A DNA stretch of 64,000 bases from Antribacter gilvus (lineage in GTDB: Bacteria > Actinomycetota > Actinomycetes > Actinomycetales > Cellulomonadaceae), in assembly GCF_003946865.1 (NCBI RefSeq), contig NZ_QXTH01000004.1, forward strand, positions 62,001 to 126,000, in the 5' to 3' direction. The position numbers and the translations under genes are program-made. Each line of letters begins with the position of its first letter. Within the stretch, counting starts at the first letter, position 1. The notes below the pieces were generated by a model. That model worked only from the letters and a program-made list of their open reading frames with translations. It did not search any database and was not told the DNA's origin. Shown here piece after piece: positions 57,682-64,000 of this stretch.

Positions 57682-60600
57682 ATGCGCACCAGAGCAGGTG
57701 CCGCAGCAGCGGTCGCTACGGCGATCGTGCTGGGCGGAGGGACATGGAGCGCCGTCGCAGCGCCAGGCGGGGGCCTCGAACCCGCAGCGGTCGCCGGGGC
57801 GCCCGGCGCCACGACGGCCGCACGAGCGGCTGTCACGCTCATCACCGGTGACCGGGTCATGATGACCACGCAGCCGGACGGCCGAAGGTCGGCATCGGTG
57901 TTCCCGGCGCCCGGCCGCGAGGGCATCGCCTTCCGGCAGCTGGACGACGGCGACCACCTGTACGTGATCCCGGCGGACGTGGCCGACCTCGTGCCTGACC
58001 GCCTCGACCTCGCGTTGTTCGACGTCGCCGGGCTGGTCGCCGCCGGCTACGACGACGCGTCGCGCGACACCCTGCCGGTCATCGTGCAGGCCGAGGCCAC
58101 CATGGGCATCGCCGCACGTGGCGCGACAGGGAAGCCCGACTGGGCCGCGGCGGGCCTCTCGCCGGACCGGGAGCTCGAGTCGGTCGGCGCGATCGCGGAC
58201 GACCTGCCGCGGGGCAGGGCAGCGAAGCTTCTCGACGCCCTGCGGACCGCGGACGCAGGTGCCCCAGCCCAGCGCTCGGCGGCGGCGACGGGCGGGCTGC
58301 GGGTCTGGCTCGACGCCCCGGTACGGAGCACCGACGCCGACTCGATCCCCCAGATCGGCGCTCCCGAGGCCTGGGCGGCCGGGTACACCGGCGCGGGAGT
58401 CACGGTAGCGGTGCTCGACACGGGCATCGACGCGACGCACCCCGACCTCGACGAGGTGGTGGTCGGCGAGGCCGACTTCACCGAGTCGGGCGGCGTGACC
58501 GACGGCCACGGCCACGGCACGCACGTCTCCTCGATCGTCGCCGGGTCGGGCGAGGCGTCCGACGGCACGAACCGCGGCGTGGCGCCCGACGCCGACCTGC
58601 TGGTCGGCAAGGTGCTCGACGACGGAGGCTCCGGCGAGCTCTCGGGCGTCATCGAGGGCATGGAGTGGGCAGCCGCTGCCGGTGCCGACATCGTCAGCAT
58701 GTCGCTCGGCGCGTCGCAGTACACGGACGGCACCGACCCCGGCGCCCTGGCCGTGGACGCCCTGAGCGCGCAGTACGGCACGCTCTTCGTCATCGCCGCG
58801 GGCAACGACTACGGCTACGGGACCATCGCGTCGCCCGGCTCCGCGTCGTCGGCCCTCACGGTGGGCGCCGTGAACGACGACGACCAGGTCACCGAGTTCT
58901 CGAGCCGCGGCCCGCGCGCCGGGGACTACGCGATCAAGCCGGACGTCACCGCTCCCGGCGAGGGCATCGTCGCCGCCCGCGCGGCGGGCACCACGATGGG
59001 GGAGGCCGTCGGCGACCACTACGTCGCGGCGAGCGGCACCTCGATGGCCACGCCGCACGTGGCGGGCGCCGCGGCGGTGCTCAAGCAGGCTCGTCCCGAG
59101 CTCACCGGCTCGCAGCTCAAGACGGTCCTCATGGCCTCCGCGCAGCCCACGGGCGGCACGGTCTGGGAGGAGGGCGCCGGGCGGATCCACCTTCCGTCGG
59201 CCATCGCGACGCAGCTCACGACCGCGCCGGAGACGCTGTCGCTGGGCGCCTTCGAGTACCCGCACGCCGGCTCGTCGTCGGGCACCGTCACCTATACGAA
59301 CCCGACGGACGACGAGGTGACGCTCGACCTCACGGTCGCCGTCAGCGGTCCCGAGGGCGAGCCTGCCGAGGGCGCCACGCTCTCGGCGGAGACCGTCACG
59401 ATCCCCGCGGGTGGCACGGCGTCCGTCGACGTCACGGTGGACCAGGGTCCGGGGTCGGTCGGCCGCTACAGCGGAGCCGTCCTGGCGACCGCAGCCGACG
59501 GGACCACCGTGCGCACCGCGCTCGGCTGGTACAAGGAGCCGCAGCTCTTCGACCTGACGGTCCGGGGCATCGGCCAGGACGGCGCCACGTGGGACGGCAG
59601 CGCGTTCGTGGCCGTCGCGAGCGTCGAGGACATGAACGCGTTCATGCAGTTCGGCGAGCTCGCCGACGGCGAGCTGACCTACCGCGTGCCCGCGGGGACG
59701 TACTCGGTGAGCGGTGACCTGTACCGGATGACCGAGGAGTACGTGATCACGGAGCTCACCTCGGCGATGAAGCCTGAGGTCGTCATCACCGGCGACACCG
59801 TCGTCTCGATCGACGTGCGCGAGGCGGAGCCGGTGAGCGTCAGCACGCACAAGCGCGCAGACCTCGAGTTCGTGGCGTTCGGAACTGACCGCATCGACGT
59901 CGTCGGCAACAGCCTCTCGTCCATGATCGTGGTGGAAGGGACGGCAGACATCAGCCTGACCCCGACCGAGCCGGTCACCGTCGGCGAGTTCACGCACACG
60001 ACACAGGCCTACCTGGAGGAGCCGACGACGGGCGACGAGGCGCCGGACTACTCGTACACCCTCGTCCACCGGCAGGACGGCGCTGTCGAGGACACCGCCT
60101 TCGTCTCAGACCGGAGCAACACGGCCGAGGTCAGGACGAGCTACCACGAGCTGGGCCCCGACATGGCCGCCCAGATCGCCCGCATGGGGTTCGGGCCGAA
60201 CGGCTCGGGCATGGGCATCGGCGTCCTGGTCGACACGCCGTCGGTCCGTACGGAGTACCTCTCGTCCGGAGACATCGAGTGGGGTGCCGACACCTTCCTG
60301 ACCGAGAACTGGTACGACGGCGTCGGCGGGTTCATGACCACGTCGTTCGACGTCTACGAAGCCGGCAAGAAGTACGAGGAGTCGTGGTTCTCGTCGGTGG
60401 TCTCGGGCGGGTACAGCGGGGGTGTCGCCTACCAGGTCGGCGACAGGCTCATCGCCTCACTGCCGTTCTGGAAGGACGCCGAGGGCCGCCCCTACGTCAG
60501 CTTCATCGACGAGATCGACGCCGAGCTCCGGTTCCGCCTCTGGCAGGACGGCGAGCTGGTCGCCGAGAACGCCGACGCCTTCGCCGACGTGCAGGTGCCC

Positions 60601-61047
60601 GCCGACGGCGCCCGCTACCGGATGGCGCTCGACGCCGCGCGGGAGACGCCCTACTGGGCGCTCTCGACCGACGTGAGCACCGCGTGGGAGTTCGACACCG
60701 CGCCTCTCGGCGAGGAGGAGGGGGCCACGCTGCCGCTCCTCGACGTCACCTACGACGTCAAGGGCCTCGACGTCACGAACTCCGCTCCGCGGAGCACCAC
60801 GGTGACCCTCTCCGTGGCGCACGTCGTGGAGACCTCGGGCACGGTGGAGAGGGTCCGCGCGTGGTGGTCGTCCGACGACGGCGCCACCTGGCACCGGGCG
60901 CCGGTCTCCGCGACCGGTGACGGCGTGTACGCGGCGAAGGTCAAGGCACCGCGCGGCACCGATCACGTCTCGCTGAAGGTCGAGGCGTGGGACGAGGCCG
61001 GGTCCACGATCGAGCAGACGATCGTCCGGGCGTACGCGGTCGACTGA
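57682..61047 (+). CDS. large secreted subtilisin-family protease
   Basis: A 1121-residue S8 serine protease. A signal peptide (AGAAAAVATAIVLGGGTWSAVAAPG) is followed by a prodomain of about 180 residues, then the subtilase domain with Asp246 in AVLDTGIDATHPDL, His278 in GHGTHV, oxyanion Asn375 in AAGNDYG, and Ser454 in GTSMATPHVAG. The last 600 residues are beta-rich C-terminal domains (Fn3/Ig-like, e.g. VTVDQGPGSVGRYSGAVLATAADG) that may mediate substrate or surface binding. ATG 57682 follows AAGGGAC. It is divergent from the DsbA-like gene and ends at a strong hairpin. Extracellular protein degradation is the likely role. Confidence 0.92.
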   Translation: MRTRAGAAAAVATAIVLGGGTWSAVAAPGGGLEPAAVAGAPGATTAARAAVTLITGDRVMMTTQPDGRRSASVFPAPGREGIAFRQLDDGDHLYVIPADVADLVPDRLDLALFDVAGLVAAGYDDASRDTLPVIVQAEATMGIAARGATGKPDWAAAGLSPDRELESVGAIADDLPRGRAAKLLDALRTADAGAPAQRSAAATGGLRVWLDAPVRSTDADSIPQIGAPEAWAAGYTGAGVTVAVLDTGIDATHPDLDEVVVGEADFTESGGVTDGHGHGTHVSSIVAGSGEASDGTNRGVAPDADLLVGKVLDDGGSGELSGVIEGMEWAAAAGADIVSMSLGASQYTDGTDPGALAVDALSAQYGTLFVIAAGNDYGYGTIASPGSASSALTVGAVNDDDQVTEFSSRGPRAGDYAIKPDVTAPGEGIVAARAAGTTMGEAVGDHYVAASGTSMATPHVAGAAAVLKQARPELTGSQLKTVLMASAQPTGGTVWEEGAGRIHLPSAIATQLTTAPETLSLGAFEYPHAGSSSGTVTYTNPTDDEVTLDLTVAVSGPEGEPAEGATLSAETVTIPAGGTASVDVTVDQGPGSVGRYSGAVLATAADGTTVRTALGWYKEPQLFDLTVRGIGQDGATWDGSAFVAVASVEDMNAFMQFGELADGELTYRVPAGTYSVSGDLYRMTEEYVITELTSAMKPEVVITGDTVVSIDVREAEPVSVSTHKRADLEFVAFGTDRIDVVGNSLSSMIVVEGTADISLTPTEPVTVGEFTHTTQAYLEEPTTGDEAPDYSYTLVHRQDGAVEDTAFVSDRSNTAEVRTSYHELGPDMAAQIARMGFGPNGSGMGIGVLVDTPSVRTEYLSSGDIEWGADTFLTENWYDGVGGFMTTSFDVYEAGKKYEESWFSSVVSGGYSGGVAYQVGDRLIASLPFWKDAEGRPYVSFIDEIDAELRFRLWQDGELVAENADAFADVQVPADGARYRMALDAARETPYWALSTDVSTAWEFDTAPLGEEEGATLPLLDVTYDVKGLDVTNSAPRSTTVTLSVAHVVETSGTVERVRAWWSSDDGATWHRAPVSATGDGVYAAKVKAPRGTDHVSLKVEAWDEAGSTIEQTIVRAYAVD

Positions 61048-61066
61048 CCCGCAGCATGGACTGACC

Positions 61067-61110
61067 CGCAGCCGGGTGGCGCGCCCGCGAGCGTGCGCCA
61101 CCCGGCTGCG
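61067..61110 (+). terminator. 16-bp perfect stem terminator after subtilase gene
   Basis: Arms 61067-61082 and 61095-61110 pair perfectly around a 12-base loop, 20 bases after the stop. The next gene's CATGCT -10-like box starts two bases beyond it. Confidence 0.85.
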
Positions 61111-61111
61111 C

Positions 61112-61117
61112 CATGCT
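61112..61117 (+). promoter_or_regulatory. leaderless-type -10 box CATGCT
   Basis: CATGCT ends six bases before the ATG at 61124. It lies directly against the terminator hairpin of the upstream gene, so the hairpin occupies the spacer/-35 region. Confidence 0.4.
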
Positions 61118-61123
61118 CGGACC

Positions 61124-61762
61124 ATGCCCCTCTCCCCCACCAAGGACCCGCAGCTGGTGCTGCTCCGCCACGGCGAGACCGAGTGGAGCCGGTCCGGGCA
61201 GCACACCGGGCGTACCGACATCCCGCTCACCCCGGCGGGCGTCGAGCAGGCGCGCCGGGCAGGTGCGACGCTCGCCGAGTACCGCTTCGAGCGGGTGCTG
61301 AGCAGCCCGCTCCAGCGGGCCTGGCGCACCGCCGAGCTGGCCGGCTATGCCGACGCGGAGCCCGACGAGGACCTGGCCGAGTGGGACTACGGCCCCGTCG
61401 ACGGGCGTACCGCCAAGGACGTCGGGGAGCAGCTGGGCCGCGAGTTCCTCATCTTCGAGGACGGGGTGCGCTTCCTCCCGCCGGACCCGGAGCACGGGGA
61501 CGGCCGGCCCGGTGAGACGCTGGAGCAGGTCGCGGCGCGGGCGGCCCGCGTGGTGCAGCGGGCGGAGGAGACGCTGCGCGGGGGCGGGGACGTGCTCGTC
61601 GTGTCCCACGGCCACCTGCTGCGCGTCCTCGTGACGGCGTGGCTCGGCATCGACCCGCGGCTGGGCTCCCGGTTCGAGCTCGGGACGGCCGCCATCAGCA
61701 TGCTCGGCTACGGCCACCACCTGCGAACTGTGGAAGGTTGGAATCTCCCGCCTTCGCCCTGA
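61124..61762 (+). CDS. histidine phosphatase family protein (phosphoglycerate-mutase-like)
   Basis: A 212-residue cytosolic phosphatase or mutase. The catalytic phosphohistidine motif is LRHGETEWSRSGQHTGRTDIPLT, the second His is in VSHGHLLRVLVTAWL, and VLSSPLQRAWRTAELAGY is the conserved Arg region. Without the full phosphoglycerate-mutase features it is more likely a broad phosphatase (CobC/Gpm2-like). The start has CATGCT six bases upstream and no Shine-Dalgarno. Confidence 0.9.
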   Translation: MPLSPTKDPQLVLLRHGETEWSRSGQHTGRTDIPLTPAGVEQARRAGATLAEYRFERVLSSPLQRAWRTAELAGYADAEPDEDLAEWDYGPVDGRTAKDVGEQLGREFLIFEDGVRFLPPDPEHGDGRPGETLEQVAARAARVVQRAEETLRGGGDVLVVSHGHLLRVLVTAWLGIDPRLGSRFELGTAAISMLGYGHHLRTVEGWNLPPSP

Positions 61763-61780
61763 TCGTGACACTATGCACGC

Positions 61781-62305
61781 ATGAAGGACGAGCACCTCGC
61801 CGAGGGCGAGTCGGTGGTCATGACCCTGCGGACCCACCCCAAGAAGATCATCAGACCGATCCTGCTGCTGGTGGTGCTCCTGGCCGGGCTGATCGCCCTC
61901 TGGGTGCTCCCGCTCCCGGTCGACGGGCTGATCCTCTGGTTCGCCACCGTCGTGCTGGTCGTCCTCGCGGTCACGGCCGTGGTCCCCGCGTGGGTGCGCT
62001 GGCTCACCACCCGCTACGTCATCACGAACCAGCGGGTCGCCCTGCGCACGGGCGTGCTGACCCAGACGGGCCGCGACATCCCGCTGTACCGGATCAACAA
62101 CGTCACGTTCGAGAAGCAGCTGAGCGACCGGTTCTGGGGCTGCGGCACGCTCGTCATCTCCGACGGCACGGATCAGCCGGGCATGATCCTCGACGACGTC
62201 CCCGACGTGGAGGCCGTCCAGCGCCGCCTGCAGGAGCTGGTGCGCCAGGGTGACGACGGCTCGGACAGCGGCGAGTTCCCGCCGAACGAACCCGCGCGGC
62301 GCTGA
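61781..62305 (+). CDS. PH-domain (bPH2) membrane protein
   Basis: A 174-residue protein with two N-terminal helices (about 25-45 and 50-72) followed by a bacterial PH domain: RYVITNQRVALRTGVLTQTGRDIPLYRINNVTFEKQLSDRFWGCGTLVISDG. These domains are thought to sense or bind membrane or cell-wall material. CACTAT (61769-61774) ends six bases before the ATG, so it has its own leaderless start despite the 18-base gap after the phosphatase gene. A C-terminal acidic tail is disordered-looking. Confidence 0.88.
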   Translation: MKDEHLAEGESVVMTLRTHPKKIIRPILLLVVLLAGLIALWVLPLPVDGLILWFATVVLVVLAVTAVVPAWVRWLTTRYVITNQRVALRTGVLTQTGRDIPLYRINNVTFEKQLSDRFWGCGTLVISDGTDQPGMILDDVPDVEAVQRRLQELVRQGDDGSDSGEFPPNEPARR

Positions 62306-62329
62306 GTCTCCCGCACGCCGGCGCGCTCC

Positions 62330-63046
62330 TCAGTCGAGCACCGCACGGCCGGCGGCCTGCTCCGCCCGGCGCAGCATGTCTGCGGCCAGCGTGACGTCGC
62401 CCTTGGCGTGGGCCTCCAGGAGGCGCCGCCCGAGCTCGATCCGGGCGTCCACAGCGGGTCCGACGTCGTCGCTGTCGTCTCCCACCGGGCCGGCCATCGC
62501 CTTGCTCCGGCTCCAGGCGGCGAAGGCCTCCGCGACCGTCACCCCGTGGGCGGGCCGGTAGCCGACGGCGATCTCGTCTCCCGCGCCCAGCTCGCCCGCC
62601 TGGACGACGCGCAGGTATGCCCCCGTCCGGTTGGCGTCGGCGAACCGTCGCACCCAGCGCTCCTCGCCCATCCGGCGCGCGAAGGTCTGGCACGGCACGC
62701 GCGGCTGGGTGACCTCCAGCACCGCGGTGCCGACCTGCCAGCGCTCGCCGATCACCGCCCGGCCGATGTCGATGCCCCGCGTGCGGAGGTTCTCGCCGAA
62801 CAGGCCCGGCGGGATGTCACGGCCCAGCTCGGCGGCCCAGACGTCGGCGTCCTCCTGCGCGTACGCATAGACCGCCTGGTCAGGTCCGCCGTGGTCCCGG
62901 CGGTCGGCCTGGACGTCTGCATACAGGCCGAACCGTCTGACCACCACGCGGCCGTCGACCGGCCGCTTGTCGATCGCGGTGACGCCGACGGCGCTCGGGT
63001 CGGGAAGCAGCTGGTGGACACGGCACACGGCCAGGAGGTCGCCCAT
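62330..63046 (-). CDS. MOSC-domain protein
   Basis: A 238-residue protein of the MOSC family (molybdenum cofactor sulfurase C-terminal-like, YiiM group). RDHGGPDQAVYAYAQEDADVWAAELGRDIPPGLFGENLRTRGIDIGRAVIGERWQVG is the diagnostic block, with the Cys in QPRVPCQTFARRMGEERW that carries the bound sulfur or cofactor. It probably protects against toxic N-hydroxylated compounds with molybdenum cofactor (inference from YiiM). ATG 63046 is preferred to 63055; CAGGAT ends seven bases upstream. Confidence 0.9.
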   Translation of the reverse strand: MGDLLAVCRVHQLLPDPSAVGVTAIDKRPVDGRVVVRRFGLYADVQADRRDHGGPDQAVYAYAQEDADVWAAELGRDIPPGLFGENLRTRGIDIGRAVIGERWQVGTAVLEVTQPRVPCQTFARRMGEERWVRRFADANRTGAYLRVVQAGELGAGDEIAVGYRPAHGVTVAEAFAAWSRSKAMAGPVGDDSDDVGPAVDARIELGRRLLEAHAKGDVTLAADMLRRAEQAAGRAVLD

Positions 63047-63108
63047 GGCAGCCATCCTGCCAGGTCGGCGGGGGGACTCAGGATTGGCGAGCCCCGCTCG
63101 CCGCGCCG

Positions 63109-63114
63109 TACCGT
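63109..63114 (+). promoter_or_regulatory. leaderless-type -10 box TACCGT
   Basis: TACCGT ends six bases before the GTG at 63121, with no Shine-Dalgarno. Confidence 0.5.
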
Positions 63115-63120
63115 GGCAAC

Positions 63121-64000
63121 GTGACCGAGCCGAACCCCGACCGCACCCACCCCGACGACGAGCTCGGACTCGAGACCGACATGCTGGCCACCGGGCCGGA
63201 GTCGCTGCCGCACGTGGTCGTCGTGGGCGGCGGCTTCGCCGGCATGGCCGTCGTCAAGGCCCTCGCGAAGGCTCCGGTGCGCATCACGCTGATCGACCGG
63301 CGCGTGTACAACACGTTCCAGCCGCTGCTCTACCAGGTCGCCACGGGCGGCCTGAACCCGGGTGACGTGACGTACTTCCTGCGCGGTCTCCGGCTGAAGC
63401 AGAAGAACGTGCGCGTGGTGCACGAGCACCTCGTCGGCGCGGACCACGCCGCCAAGAAGATCCGCCTGCTCAACGACATGTGGATCAGCTACGACTACCT
63501 CGTCGTCGCGTCGGGTGTGACCACCAACTTCTTCGGCACCCCCGGGGCCAAGGAGCACGCCTTCCCCATGTACTCCCGGTCGCAGGCGATGAAGATCCGC
63601 GACAACCTCTTCATCCGCCTCGAGAAGGCCGCCAAGTCGCGGCGGACCGACGACGGCCTCCGGGTCGTGGTGGTGGGTGGCGGTGCCACGGGAGTCGAGG
63701 TCGCGGGCGCGCTCGCCGAGCTCCGTACGGCCGGTCTCGCCCCCGCGTACCCCGAGATCCACGGCGACGCCTTCGAGGTCAAGATCGTGCAGCGCGGCAC
63801 CGAGCTGCTCAAGTCCTTCGCCCCCTCGCTCCGGGCCTACGCCACCCAGGAGCTCAAGCGGCGCGGGGTGTCGCTCCACCTCGGCGCCGGCGTGAGCGCC
63901 GTCGAGCCCGACGGCGTGGTGCTCACCGACGGGACGCGCATCCACGCCGACCTCACCGTGTGGTCGGCCGGCGTGCACCCGCACGAGGAGGTCGCCGAAT
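63121..64000 (+). CDS. NDH-2-type NADH:quinone oxidoreductase (3' end outside window)
   Basis: The first 293 codons of a two-dinucleotide-binding flavoprotein. The FAD-binding glycine motif VVVGGGFAGMAVVKAL (about 33-48) and the second NAD(P)H-binding motif VVVVGGGATGVEVAGALAEL (about 181-200) are clear. TFQPLLYQVATGGLNPGDV and ASGVTTNFFGTPG are typical of type II NADH dehydrogenases, which pass electrons from NADH to quinone without pumping protons. No stop occurs before the window ends. GTG 63121 has TACCGT six bases upstream. Confidence 0.92.
   Translation, partial: MTEPNPDRTHPDDELGLETDMLATGPESLPHVVVVGGGFAGMAVVKALAKAPVRITLIDRRVYNTFQPLLYQVATGGLNPGDVTYFLRGLRLKQKNVRVVHEHLVGADHAAKKIRLLNDMWISYDYLVVASGVTTNFFGTPGAKEHAFPMYSRSQAMKIRDNLFIRLEKAAKSRRTDDGLRVVVVGGGATGVEVAGALAELRTAGLAPAYPEIHGDAFEVKIVQRGTELLKSFAPSLRAYATQELKRRGVSLHLGAGVSAVEPDGVVLTDGTRIHADLTVWSAGVHPHEEVAE

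Overview
The window is 64 kb of very GC-rich DNA with dense, mostly short-gapped genes, many ATGA/GTGA overlaps, frequent GTG starts and many apparently leaderless starts. This is typical of a high-GC actinobacterium. A secreted GH6 cellulase with a CBM2 domain and Pro-Thr linker, sugar importers lacking their own ATPase, a DUF222/HNH (13E12-type) gene and a SigE-family sigma factor suggest a cellulolytic soil member of the Micrococcales (Promicromonosporaceae/Cellulomonadaceae-like). That placement is inference; no rRNA or tRNA gene lies in the window.

Layout. 1-5.6 kb: end of an MFS transporter, a small membrane protein, PTS EIIA-Glc divergent from PTS enzyme I, a TIM-barrel sugar isomerase and CorA. 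5.9-12.5 kb (minus strand): thioredoxin-NHL protein, a small protein resembling a protease N-domain, a trypsin-like protease with a palindrome-rich upstream region, and an S9 peptidase. 12.6-20.2 kb (plus): a CopD-CtaG copper/cytochrome oxidase assembly protein, then a six-gene MoxR-DUF58-DUF4381-like-VWA-VWA-TPR operon. 20.2-26.9 kb (minus): a serine beta-lactamase-like hydrolase, the 2-oxoacid dehydrogenase E1alpha-E1beta-E2 operon behind a 50-bp two-tier palindrome, and a MocR regulator divergent from an EamA exporter.

27.9-33.4 kb: aminotransferase (HisC/Pat family), holin-like membrane protein, an ESX-like helical protein plus alpha/beta hydrolase pair, and purB. 33.4-38.8 kb: GH6 cellulase, SigE-family sigma factor with a co-transcribed membrane protein, a small membrane peptide, and phosphoglucomutase. 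38.9-47.7 kb: rhodanese, two tandem small GNAT proteins, two MFS proteins flanking an NfeD-flotillin pair, a DUF222/HNH protein with coding minisatellites, and gluconokinase. 47.7-48.2 kb is a gene-poor, hairpin-rich stretch.

48.2-64 kb: a secreted Pro/Ala/Val-rich protein, a rubrerythrin-VIT1 metal transporter, an RNase HI with a Glu at the first catalytic position, a sugar-type ABC importer operon (binding protein, two permeases, no ATPase) ending in a fumarase-superfamily lyase, a previously easy-to-miss 57-codon peptide gene with a C-terminal CIDGVC motif next to a DsbA/FrnE oxidoreductase, a large secreted subtilase, a phosphoglycerate-mutase-family phosphatase, a PH-domain protein, a MOSC protein, and the start of an NDH-2-type dehydrogenase cut by the window end.

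Two window-wide signals stand out. First, about twenty start codons have a -10-like hexamer nAnnnT ending 6-7 nt upstream, with no Shine-Dalgarno, which implies leaderless mRNAs and decides several starts. Second, several gene ends carry unusually long near-perfect hairpins (13-28 bp stems). I did not find an obvious defence island, prophage, CRISPR array, insertion sequence or classical secondary-metabolite cluster. The best candidates for undescribed biology are the CIDGVC peptide beside the DsbA-like gene, the in-frame anchor-like tail after the secreted protein at 48.2 kb, and the ABC importer-lyase operon.
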